Assembly (NCBI GenBank): GCA_009602725.1
Contig: WELB01000029.1
Location: 422,536 to 438,626, forward strand
Reading direction: 5' to 3'
Length of the DNA: 16,091 nucleotides
DNA from: Spirogloea muscicola
Lineage: Eukaryota; Streptophyta; Zygnematophyceae; Spirogloeales; Spirogloeaceae
Of the stretch, positions 7,163-16,091 are shown piece after piece (positions within the stretch are counted from its first letter, which is position 1; every line of letters begins with the position of its first letter). The notes below the pieces were generated by a model. It had not been told where the DNA came from. It saw only the letters and a list, made by a program, of their open reading frames with translations, and ran no database searches. The translations under genes and the position numbers were made by a program.

Positions 7163-10100
7163 ATGGTGAAGGAAGGCGCGGCCCCCGCGCGGTCATGGAG
7201 CGAGGCGATCGCCTCGCGCCTGCCGTCGGACCCGAAGGTCGTGTTCATCGCCCTCGGTTACTGCCTCTCTGCAAGGTGAGGGCTGATCCCACTCCAAGTC
7301 CTTTTGCCCTCCTGTGCATTGTTCTTTGCTGTGCGCTTCCGGCTCGTCCTTGAGGCGGCAGATCCCGTCGCTCCATGTGCAAAGATAAGCTCCAGACTCC
7401 GGATAGCTCCTCTTCTACGAGCCACTAAGGCGGCATTCCCCACTGATTGCTAAGGCTGTATCTAGCCTTGCCGGCCGTCGTGTCTCAAAATGGTGGTCTG
7501 TCGCGTGCGGATCTTGGCTGAGGGGCTCGACTCTGCGGCTTGGTGATTGACGCTATTGCACTGCTCCTCAGCCTGCTGGCGATCATCAACAAGTGGGCCA
7601 TTATGGTCTTTCCCTATGCTGGGAGCCTGACAGCGCTGCAGGTACTCATATCTACTGTGCTCTTCCATTTGTCAGCCTCCTCTGACAACCTCTGCTCAGA
7701 TTATGAATGTAGTCTTGGTGCAGATATGCACTGGTGCGTGGTTGTCAAGGTTTGAATCAATGTGAACCTGCTGCATGTAGATACTCCACCTGGTCATCTG
7801 TAATTCAAGAGATTTTGCCAGTCGCAGCACAGCTTTCTGATACTGACTTGCAATGCATGACCAAGTGCAGTACGTAACAAGCTTCACAGTGGTCTTCGTC
7901 CTTAGCAAGCTCGGCTTCCTGGAGGCTGACCCTTTAGGTGAGATACCGACAGGGCCGGGTTGGCCTGGGACAATCTGCTTTTGAAGTGTTGCAGAGGAGA
8001 GTGCAGTCCCCTCTTGTGCGACACTATTGTAGTAAACATTGTCAATCAGAGAGGGTAGTGAGCTCAAAGCAGCCAGAATCTTGAGGCAAAGGCAGCTATG
8101 TATGCATGACATGCCTCGCAGGAGACACTCGGCTCCGTCACTCAAACAATCATTGTGTTCTTCAGCGCTTACCCTCATATGATCGTATTGTTTCTGAGCG
8201 TACATATATGACGTTTCTACGCCATATCATACCGTAGCCTTGTAGTCGTCCCGTTACTGGACTGCCTGATTGACGCAAGGCCGTTCACAGCAGATGACCC
8301 AAGTCTAGCACACGAGTGGCTTTCCTGCCCCATCTATGTGGCTGCACGAGCTTGTTCTGGCTATGCATATGATATTGACTGGGCTCATTCTGATGGTTTC
8401 TGCAGACCTGAAGCTGATGCTCAAGTTCCTTCCAGCCGCACTTATGTTCTATCTTAGCATTTTCACCTGCACGGAACTGCTGCTGCACGCAAATGTGGAC
8501 ACTTTCATAGTCTTCCGCTCAGCAGTGCCCATCTTTGTAGCTCTTGGCGAGACTTTCTTCTTAAAATCAGTGAGTCCAGTGTTTCATATGTCTGAGGCTG
8601 GAAGCCATACGTCTCAACAAGTAGTGTAGCAGCTTGTGACCTGCTGTTTGCAGATTGACCTGACGTGCGAATTTGAGCTGGTCATCTTGGGCCCAGCCTT
8701 CTCTGAGGCAATCAGCCTTAGCATCACTCAAGTGCTAGTTGTGTGCAACTCTTGCAGCCTTGGCCTAGCTTGACGACATGGACATCCTTGCTGGTGATTG
8801 TTGGGGGCTCCATCACATACGTCTACAACGACTCTGAGTTCACCATCGACGCCTACTCTTGGGGAGTTGCTTACTTGATCAGCATGTCCGTGGACTTTGT
8901 CCTCATTAAGGTGCGAGGTGCATGCCGATGCTCATATATCATAGTCAGGTGCAGCCCCTTAGTGAGATTTCCACCAGGTTTGCCTAGGGCACATGGAGAT
9001 GTGGAGGTGGCGTGCTCTTCTTGCTAGCGTCGTGCTAAGTTGCTCAAGCTACTTGAGATGTTATAAGGATGTCATTTTGCAGAATGTTGAACTATGCTTC
9101 TTGCAGACGTTCTTGCTCTTCAAGCTGAAACGCTATGCTATAGCGAACCATGAATTGTGACCACATAAAACACATGTTTAATCTCGATCCCCCTTTGGAT
9201 GTTGCAGCACATTGTGATGACCATTGGGCTAAATACCTGGGGCCTTGTCCTTTACAACAATCTTGAGGTCAGTTGATAGCCATTTGAGCTGTTCACAAGC
9301 TGCAGAAAGTGACAGGAGAAGGGCATGATGCAGACAAGAGGCAAAGACCTCAATTGTTGAAAAGAAAATGAGTCAATGTCGTCAAGGTACAGTATGCAGA
9401 AGCGGCTCAGGTCTCCTGGCAGCTCATCCATCAAAGCTGGAAAATTGTTCAGGCATTTGTCATTCTTCTGGCTAATGCCTGAAGGACCTTCCAGCTGTTG
9501 GAGCACGAGCTTGCTGAACACCTGAGCCATGCTTGCATGGTGTACCTCGACAACTCCAAAGAATGCAAATGCATCACGGAGCACTGGTTGTCAGCTGGCT
9601 TGTCAGGATCTGACGTCCACCTCAATATGCATGGCAGGCACTTATCATATTCCCGCTTCAGCTCTTGATCACAGGAGAGGGCAATCAGTTGCAGGCTGAC
9701 TCCCTCAATACGGTAGTTACTTCAAGCCTGTTTCACCTTCATCAAGATAGCCAGATTCCTCTCCCCTCTGTACATGCTAGGTAAGCAAGCATCTGAAGAA
9801 TGACTTCACAAGTGACCGACTGATCTTTTATGGCCACAGACCAAGACCGATGGGTGGATGTCAATGGGAGTCATCCTGCCTGTGGGCCTTTCCTGTGCAT
9901 TTGGCTTAGCCATATCCTTCTTTGGGTTCTCGTGCCGGCGGGCCACCTCTGCCACAGGTAAACCGCTAACACCATGCACACCCAAGGTATCCATACCTTG
10001 ATGGTAGGTACCATGAGTCAGGCAAGGACTGAAAAATGATGACAGGAATAAAACATATTGTCACTTGACAAGGTGTCAGACCTGAAACCTCAATGTACGA

Positions 10101-10364
10101 CTGACGTGGTTAGCTAGTCACTGGCTACCATTGTGTTTAGGACTGACTTGCTATTCATGCTTTTATGCAGCATTTGTTGTGCTGGGAGTTGTCAACAAGT
10201 TGCTGACCATAGTCATCAATCTGGCGGTCTGGACCCACCATGCATCGACCTTGGGCACACTCGGCCTCTGTGTCTGCATTCTTGGAGGAGTGCTTTACCA
10301 GCAATCCACTGTGAAGCCCAAGGCAAAAGCACCTATCGAGGATGAGAAGCCCAGTAAAAGTTAG
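7163..10364 (+). CDS. Nucleotide-sugar transporter, GONST3/GONST4-like (8 exons)
   Basis: Predicted Golgi antiporter that brings a GDP-sugar into the lumen for glycan synthesis; family drug/metabolite transporter superfamily. Exons: 7163-7275, 7572-7641, 7871-7937, 8406-8569, 8758-8910, 9208-9267, 9840-9957 and 10171-10364, giving 312 residues with consistent phases and GT-AG ends throughout. Family blocks appear in order: SLLAIINKWAI (about residues 38-48), LPAALMFYLSIFT (92-104), HANVDTFIVFRS (111-122), FTIDAYSWGVAYL, LNTWGLVLYNNLE (197-209), LAISFFGFSCRRATSATA, the substrate-binding-type GVVNK (254-258) and LGGVLYQQST near the end. Which GDP-sugar is carried (mannose, fucose, L-galactose) cannot be told. 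The tail is Lys-rich (KPKAKAP...EKPSKS). The length is slightly short: between LYNNLE and the next exon about 15 residues of a membrane helix expected from relatives are missing, so a small exon in 9268-9839 may be unrecognised. ATG 7163 fits the first exon, with a short soluble N-terminus. Confidence 0.85.
9268..9839 (+). other. Transporter intron 7, hosting a retroelement fragment
   Basis: At 572 bases this is the longest intron of the transporter. Donor GTCAGT follows LYNNLE and acceptor CCACAG precedes TKTDGWMSM; removing it keeps phase 0. It contains antisense reverse-transcriptase remnants in 9290-9560. An extra donor-like CTAGGTAAGC at 9778-9787 follows a short open stretch with hydrophobic codons (RFLSPLYML), but no acceptor pairing keeps the frame on both sides. 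Confidence 0.6.
9290..9560 (-). mobile_element. Ty3/gypsy-type reverse-transcriptase remnant, antisense in intron
   Basis: On the minus strand a frame reads FPALMDEL, DLSRFCILYLDDI; the YLDD active-site box is encoded at 9378-9389. This matches the palm region of Ty3/gypsy polymerases (F-x-x-LM ... RF-hydrophobic-YLDDI). Directly after it the frame breaks: the following family pattern (E, then H-rich LHHAL word) is found one frame over. Upstream, 9453-9548 carries EVHHASMAQVFSKL ... KC, which resembles the segment that normally follows YLDDI, so two partial, rearranged pieces seem to be joined. No long terminal repeats, protease, integrase or RNase H region were found. It is a non-functional fossil. 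The assignment rests on motif memory without a search. Confidence 0.5.
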
Positions 10365-11438
10365 TCTGTAGGATAGAATTTGCTTTTCCTATCACCTCCC
10401 ACCCTCCCTGTGCACTGAGCGAAGGAGAAGCTTACTTGGATTAGGATTCTCAGCAACTTGGAGATTGAATATGATGCACATGTGACCAGGCTAATGTGTG
10501 GTGATCTCTTCAAGGGAGAATAGGGGCTGGCATGTGTGCTGTGGGCAATGAGTGCGTGGCGGTGCTGCGTGCAATGTATGGCTTCATCCTTGCAGCTGTG
10601 TGGGCTCCTAGCGGGCTCACAAGTGGGCTCCTATCAGATTGCGTGCTTTGCATAAGTCATGGGGGCCGGCCAATTGTGCAGTGCAGGCGCAGCTCGCCAG
10701 AACGGGCAATCACTCAAGGACGGTGTCATGCCAAGTTGCAGCTCTGCTCAGGAGTGCTTTCGAAGGACTGCAGCTGTACCTTTGAGAGCCAGACTGTTAG
10801 TTCCTCCTCAAAACACTGAGCTTAGAGTACGTATGCAAGCCGCTAGTCATCGTGCTCTCTACCACTGTAGTGCTCGTGACCACACAAAGTGATGATGCTC
10901 GAGCCATTCCGAGGACATGACAAGGAATGCTGTAGAGATCAGCCAGAAGAGGGGCTAACAGCAGGCAAAGGCCGGTGGCATGGCATGCTTGAGCAGTTTC
11001 ATGCGAGGGCTTATGTAAACAGTGCGTCTTGCCTGGTGAGCACAATCAAGGAGGCATTGCTAAGGAGTAGCTTCGATTCCTCCACTGACGAGAACCTGAC
11101 CGCCCCAAGGCCCCACATTAAGGTCATTGAGCTCTCTACGCGAAGCACTTACAAGAGAGGCAACTATACCTGTGTACTATTTCTGTGCTGGCGCCAGAGC
11201 CAGCCCCGGCCACTGTTGCATGCAGCCCCTCGCCGACAGGCATGGCTTGCCGTGGGTGGCGAAAGGGCATACCATGAATCACCTGATGCTTGAGTTGGGC
11301 TCACAGTAGCGTAGCACTGGCTTCTCAAAGTGTGGGTTATGCAGCATTGGCTAGCACTACGGAAGAAAGGCCTGCTTTCTAAGCAGGTCTCCAGCGCGCA
11401 ATGCTTCCTGAAGCAAGCAGCCTGCCTCAGACAAGGCG
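10365..11438. other. Intergenic region between convergent genes
   Basis: No gene is supported. It must hold the 3' untranslated regions of the transporter (+) and pTAC3 (-). TGTAA, the common green-algal polyadenylation word, occurs on the plus strand at 11014-11018 (650 bases after the transporter stop) and on the minus strand at 11149-11153 (about 290 bases after the pTAC3 stop). These are candidates only. A plus-strand open frame at 10889-11293 has no recognisable features. Confidence 0.4.
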
Positions 11439-14400
11439 TCACCCCAGCGCCCTACGGTGCTCAGCAGGCGGTGTCAAGGCGCCAGCTGGGTCAGGCTCGG
11501 AGCCCCGCCGCGCCGACAGTACACGGTCGAGGAGGTCGCTTGGCGATCGCACACGTGCGTCCTCCATCTCTGCCACCACTGCGATCGCAGCATCCTTCTC
11601 GCCCTGCTCCAGGCAGAGGTCCACAATCTCCACGTACATCTTGCTGCAACACCAGATGGGGCCGCATGGCAGCAGGTTTAGTGAGGAGTAGCAGCTCCTT
11701 AACGTACGGCCTTCATCATCAGAAGCCTGCTTGTGGCCATGAACTGGTTCTTAACAAGATTACAAAACCAGCACTGAGGACTACCACATGTGCTATCAGT
11801 CTCGCCAGATGTGCTTCATCTTCACCACAGATATGAACGGCATCTTCAAGCCGGGGCCTTCAGTAGAGAACTATGACGACACAAGCACAAGGTCCTGAGA
11901 GAGCTGTTCATACACGCCAAATACGTATTTGAGGCGGTGACACTGCTGGACGAGGGACACGATTGCGTCCGGGCGTGGCACCCGCATGGCTGCGCGCGTC
12001 AGCATGCCCATGTCGCCCTCTGTGGGTGTGCCCCCCAGCTCCACAACCTGCACAGACGCTTCACCAGAGTACGTTGCACTCCACTTGCCAAATGACTGGG
12101 GTATGTCTTGCAGTGATGAAGTTCTTAACTTCGACCTTTGACTTCTGGGAGGGGGCTCACCTGGCTCAAAATGCGGAGGGCGAGGTCGAGCTCCGCCACT
12201 GCAGTCCACCGTGCCGGCTCCCGCTCGCGCAGCTCCTTCTCCCAGGCCCAGCCCCACGCATCGGCAATCGTGTAGAGCTCCTCAACGCTGAGCAAGTTGT
12301 CGCGCTTGAGGATCGCCACCTTCTCCTCCAGTGTCAGGTCCAGCCACTCACCCTCCCGCTTTTTTGCCTGCTCTTTGGCGACCTGCACAAGATTGAAACA
12401 AGTGTCACGGTACATTTGATATGGCATCAAGCTCAAAATTACACGACCTTGCAAGTACAAGGATCCTATAATTGGGCAGTCGTACATTCATATCCTTCTA
12501 CCAACACACTTGAGCATCAAGAATACAAGTCCTGTCAAGTGTGTCGAGGCTCCACATATTTCTAGTTGTAGAAGAGCTAACCACTAAAGACACAAGCCCT
12601 GGCTTTATGGCTTCCATCTAAGATTCAGACTCAGGCGTTCAGTATCAAGCAGGGTGTGATGTTCTGCAAAGTGTGAGGGTGATCTGCGTTTCACACTGCA
12701 TCAATGACCTGCCTTATTTAGGACATCATCCACGTGACACTTATAGGTCTGTGCCGCATTTGAAGCCCCACCTTCTCCTCTGCTGGGCTGCTGACTGTCC
12801 TGGCAAGCTTGACGGTTAGCATCTCCGGCGGCTCCTCGCCTTCGTCAGCCTCAGCCTCACCCTCTTCCTCCTCATCCTCATCGTCCTCGTCCTCGTCAAT
12901 GGCGTCATCGCTGTCGTCGTCCACCGCCACTGTGTCCTCACTTTCGTCGGCCTCGGCGTCCGAGAGCAGCGCATCCAGCTCTGTGCCCTTGTCCTCCTCC
13001 AGCACCGCCGCCGTCGCAGCCTCCGCAGCCGCCTTGGCGGCCAAGCTCCTTGCCGCCTCCTCGTCCTCGGCCTCAGCGAGGCTCGTCTTCCAGAAGTCCA
13101 CACCGTCGTTCTTCAGGTCCAGGCGAGCCAGCAACACATCCACCTCGTCGTCCCCCTGAATCATCAGCAGAAAGTCCAAAGGCTTGATCATGACCACGTT
13201 ACATAAGGGCAAAGTATTAAGGCCTTGTTCATGCACTTTATTCAGGATCACGCGTTCCTACGTTCTGAACCCTACACATATTCTTGAGGGCACTTCTTCT
13301 GGGCACCCAATGGATGGCCAGAAAGTGAGCTACTGAGGGCTTGTGGCGCTCATATCTCTATAATCTCAAAGCTCAAAGGCCCTCCGCTTTGCCCACCTGG
13401 GCTTCCTCCTCGCGCTGCGGCGGGATCCAGAGCGGGCGGCCGCGCGCGCGGTTGATACGACGCGCCTTCTGCACGCGCTGGTACAGCAGCGGGCGCGTGC
13501 CATCGGTCGGCAGGCCTTGCGCCGCCAGCTCCTCCTTGAGCTCCTGCACCAGCATCTTGGACGCCGCCTTGGGCTTGCGTGCCAGCTCCTCGCGCTCGCC
13601 TGCCGTCTCCTTGCGCAGCCGCTCCACGACGCGCCGGAGCGTCTCCTCCGTCGCGCCCTCCCCGAGCACCCGCACGCCCTGTGGCAAGCCCACGGCTGCA
13701 GCGGTCAGGGGCCTCAGGACGAGATAGCAATAATTATCAACTGAAATCAATAATTAAGAACTATTTGGCAGGCTGTGTTGTTACAGTGGGCTGCAGGCCC
13801 AGGCACCACCTGCAGCTTGAGCTTGCGGATGAGCTTGAGGCTGTAGATGCGGCGCTCCTCGTGGCAGAACTGCTTGAAGCTCCGCTCCTTGGGTGCCACG
13901 GTCGCAAAGCCCTCCGCATCCGGCTGGCGCTCCCGGTGCAGTGAGCGCTTGCGCGTGCCCGTCAACCCGCCTTCAGCGTAGTACCTGCTCAGAAATTCCA
14001 TCCCTAACTGATCCATTGGAACTTATGTATTCTGTGCAGCTGGTGCCATTACAGTTAGCTGACGGCTGCCACCAATCAGGACCAGGTCACAAGATACGCC
14101 AGAGCCTTCCGCTCAATCGAGCACGCGGCAGCGCAGGTCAAGCTTGGCCCAGCGTGGGCCTAGATCAAGCGTCAAAGTGGTCTGAGGTCTAAGCTCTAGA
14201 AGAGTGTCTAAGTCGTTGGTCTTGAGACAACATGATCCCTAAGCCGAAAATATGGGGGGGCGGGGGATGTGGAGACCGAGATGGCAAGCGTGACGGCGTC
14301 AGACCTGGCCACGTAGTCGATGCTGTACCCGAGGTCTGCCTCCTTCTTGATGGGCTCAATCCACGAGCTGACAAGCGAACGGCCCTTGCTGTTGACCAGC

Positions 14401-15997
14401 AACGCTCGCCGTGGCAGCGGCTGCCCATCCGCCAACATTGCGTCTAGCGCCACCGCCAGGTCAGGTATTCGGCCTGCACAGAAGGGGTGTGTGGAGGGGC
14501 GGGAACCATGGAGGAAGAGAGAGGGAGAGAGGGAAGGAGAGGAAGAGAGCATGAGAGGGAGAGGAACATGTGACAGAACACATACAGAAGGCAACGGAGA
14601 CTACGAGGACAGAGGAGGGGTACTCCTAGTAGTGGAGTTTTACTATGAGTACCAGTGGTACTCGAGTACTGGAGGGATTGCGGGACCATCGTGCAAACCG
14701 GGGACAGGGGAGTGTGGCAGCGAAGGTGAGGTGGTGTATCAGTGCAGGGACTTGCCTTCAAGCGTGAGAGCACGGAGGAAGAGGGACAGAGGGTCGCCGA
14801 AGCGGCCACCCTGGTGCAGCGCGCGCATCGCGCCCGGGTGCCGGACGAGGGCGCGGAAGTGCCGCAGCGCCTCTTGCACCTTGCCGTACTTCGCGAAGCA
14901 CTCCACCAGCAGCCTGCGAAGGACGTGCCGAGCAAGCAGGCCAGAGCAATGGGCGCAATGACATTGTGTCGCTGGACGGTATGAGCGCTCGAGTCGCGCA
15001 TAGACGGCACAAGGTTGACAGCAGAAAGCTAGAAGGAGAGAGGGAGACGAGTGAGGAGTCAGGAGGAAGAGGAGGGAGGGAGAGGAAGGAGTGCCCACAA
15101 GTACGTCCGCATGTTGGGCTGCACGTGCCGGTGGTCCTCCACCATCTCGCCCAGCAGGTCGACAACCTCCTGGCACCTGCAGCCACCGCCGGCGGAACCG
15201 GCCGCACCGGCTGTAAGGACGAGACAAGGCAGCCACCGCTAGCGCCGCGTCGACGGCTGGCAACAGCACGCTGCGGAGCCCATACCGGTCGCCAACCGCG
15301 TGCCGCGTGTGCGCCTGGATGAGCCAGTTGTACGACTCCGTGTCCGGCCGCATCTCCTCTGCAAAGGCCGGCAGAGTTTCAGGGTTTTGGAATTAGGGTT
15401 TAGTATTCAAGGCAGGCGCTGTCTGACAGGTGTGAGCGCGCTGCAGGGATTGTGGCCGGCTATGCACTCCAGCACCGGGCGAGCGTTCAGCTTGGGCAGG
15501 CAGGCGGGGAGGCCGCACCGCTGCCATACTGCATGTTCTCGAACGTCATCGCCGCTATGTCGGGCACGTCCGCGTCCGCCTGCGTCGCCGCCGCCACTGC
15601 GTTGCCGTCAGGCTTGTGCCAAAATACCAGCCAGATAATCCCATCTTCCGATGGACCCCTCGGCTGTTATCTGGCGGTGACTCGGGCTGAGTCTGACTTG
15701 GGCTCCCGAGCTTGGGGGGCGCACCTGGGCCATGAGCAGGCAGTTGTAGTGGAACGTGGCGGCGGGGCGGTCGCCGTACTCCATCAGGCGCAGCACATCG
15801 ATCGCCGAGGCGTGATCGCCTGCCGCGCAGCACGCCTCCACAGCGTCGTCGTACGCCGCGGCGGTCGGGCGGAGGCCGCCGGACGCGCCCTTGAGGAGCA
15901 CAGCGGTCGACGCGGCCAGGTGGCCGGCCCTCCGGAGCTCGGCCACGAGGGCCAGCCAGGCGGCGCGGGGGTCCGCGCCCAGCCGTTCCATGGCGGC

Positions 15998-16001
<4 letters not shown>
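11439..16001 (-). CDS. PTAC3: pTAC3/PAP1-like plastid transcription protein (SAP domain, 12 exons, 5' partial)
   Basis: Component of the plastid-encoded RNA polymerase complex (a polymerase-associated protein), expected in plastid nucleoids. Exons, from the 5' end: 15725-16001, 15519-15579, 15286-15358, 15099-15176, 14756-14913, 14305-14473, 13810-13984, 13397-13678, 12772-13155, 12161-12382, 11914-12047 and 11439-11643. From the first ATG (15991) this gives 735 residues against about 900 in land plants, so the transit peptide and start of the PPR-like region lie beyond the window. Order: PPR-like helices with PDTESYNWLIQA, VECFAKYGKVQEALRHFRAL and DPLSLFLRAL; SSWIEPIKKEADLGYSIDY and EGGLTGTRKR; a SAP DNA-binding domain (about residues 366-403) followed by ARRINRARGRPLWIPP; GVDFWK; an Asp/Glu tract (about 475-520); YTIADAWGWAWEKEL (about 586-600); and the C-terminal LGGTPTEGD and CLEQGEKDAAIAVVAEMED. 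Phases agree at every junction. Intron 14474-14755 uses a GC donor. The 13679-13809 acceptor is the least certain: about two residues fewer than relatives. Confidence 0.88.
11755..11898 (+). other. Coding-like open stretch inside a pTAC3 intron (plus strand)
   Basis: Between a TAA at 11752 and a TGA at 11896 a frame of 47 codons runs antisense to pTAC3, within its last intron (11644-11913). The amino-acid make-up looks protein-like (TEDYHMCYQSRQMC, FIFTTDMNGIFKPG) and is not low-complexity. I do not recognise the family. It might be an exon fragment carried in by a mobile element, or chance. Confidence 0.2.
12816..12960 (-). repeat. Acidic codon-repeat tract in pTAC3
   Basis: GAG/GAT/GAC/GAA codons in near-uninterrupted runs (plus strand CTC/ATC/GTC/TTC words) encode the Asp/Glu-rich segment of the pTAC3 product. 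The plant protein also has an acidic stretch at this place, so it is genuine, but its length is probably variable. The plus strand reads as a poly-Ser frame, which is an artefact. Confidence 0.8.
14503..14573. repeat. Polypurine tract in pTAC3 intron 14474-14755
   Basis: About 70 bases, almost only A and G on the plus strand (GAGAGAGGGAGAGAGGGAAGG words), which is a polypyrimidine run in the transcript, close to the intron's acceptor-side... 3' splice region at 14474. It may strengthen acceptor recognition. The same intron also holds the perfect 12-base palindrome GTACTCGAGTAC at 14658-14669. Confidence 0.7.
15028..15092. repeat. Polypurine tract in pTAC3 intron 14914-15098
   Basis: A second purine-rich run on the plus strand (GGAGAGAGGGAGACGAG, GAGGAAGAGGAGGGAGGGAG) in a neighbouring intron of the same gene. 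In this intron the tract is near the donor side, not the acceptor side, so a splicing role cannot explain its position equally well. Confidence 0.65.
15384..15405 (-). repeat. Telo-box-like words in a pTAC3 intron
   Basis: On the minus strand the intron 15359-15518 contains ACTAAACCCTAATTCC followed by AAAACCCTGAAA, that is one exact AAACCCTAA telo-box and one near copy. Plant and many green-algal telomeres are TTTAGGG repeats. It is only one to two units, so it may be chance. Confidence 0.4.

Positions 16002-16091
<90 letters not shown>
16002..16091. repeat. Homopolymer of 90 A at the window end
   Basis: An uninterrupted run of A reaches the last base. On the minus strand it is poly-T directly abutting in-frame pTAC3 codons (LAAMERL...), with no AG acceptor between. 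A real intron border would need one, so the run probably does not reflect the true sequence upstream of this exon and more likely is an assembly or sequencing artefact at a contig end. Confidence 0.9.

Noticed and set aside
8654-8757. A possible extra transporter exon after TTTGCAG at 8653 (reads IDLTCEFEL...)
   Set aside because: Its frame ends at a stop at 8772 and does not join the next conserved block in phase. Splicing 8569 to 8758 restores the family pattern.
9746-9779. A possible short exon (RFLSPLYML) with donor at 9780
   Set aside because: No acceptor and donor pairing keeps phase with both the exon ending at 9267 and the one starting at 9840.
12809-13159. Plus-strand serine-rich protein
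   Set aside because: It is the complement of the Asp/Glu codon run in pTAC3. Surrounding conserved pTAC3 exons on the minus strand decide the strand.
13341-13730. Arg/Ser-rich plus-strand frames over the SAP exon
   Set aside because: They are shadows of the minus-strand exon encoding a clear SAP domain and the RINRARGRPLW motif.
1-16091. Transfer RNA or ribosomal RNA genes
   Set aside because: A scan for T-loop words (GGTTCGAATCC-like) and conserved rRNA words found none.

Overview
The window is nuclear DNA from a photosynthetic eukaryote, most likely a green alga (Chlorophyta, perhaps a trebouxiophyte; the genus cannot be fixed from sequence). The reasons are three intron-rich protein genes with GT-AG introns of about 110-570 bases, moderately high GC, and a homologue of the plastid transcription protein pTAC3/PAP1, which belongs to the green lineage. 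Nothing here is prokaryotic: there are no operons, no Shine-Dalgarno sites and no CRISPR array.

Layout. 1-500 is dispersed-repeat DNA. 778-2156 (+) is a four-exon F-box protein gene. 2157-3250 has no gene I can support. 3258-7010 is a repeat-dense block built from short modules (one about 64 bases long with a GGCTG...CAGCC stem-loop core) present many times on both strands, including inverted copies at 3455-3612 and 5914-6052. A short decayed or pseudo-coding stretch may lie at 6300-6850. 7163-10364 (+) is an eight-exon nucleotide-sugar transporter of the GONST3/GONST4 type. Its longest intron carries an antisense, frameshifted reverse-transcriptase remnant of Ty3/gypsy type. 10365-11438 is the intergenic space between convergent gene ends. 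11439-16001 (-) is a twelve-exon pTAC3/PAP1 gene with PPR-like N-terminal region, SAP domain, acidic tract and the conserved C-terminal region. It is cut off at its 5' end by a run of 90 A residues reaching the window edge.

The three genes do not form a functional unit: ubiquitin-ligase substrate selection, Golgi GDP-sugar import and plastid transcription are independent processes. Exon borders were placed by hand from splice consensus, reading-frame phase and remembered family sequence patterns. Most are mutually consistent in phase. The weakest are the exon G/H junction of pTAC3 (around 13678-13810) and the transporter intron 9268-9839, where some residues of a membrane helix seem to be missing. 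I found no convincing new biological system. The most notable items are the stem-loop repeat family, the nested reverse-transcriptase fragments, a GC-AG intron, and the homopolymer that replaces the start of pTAC3.
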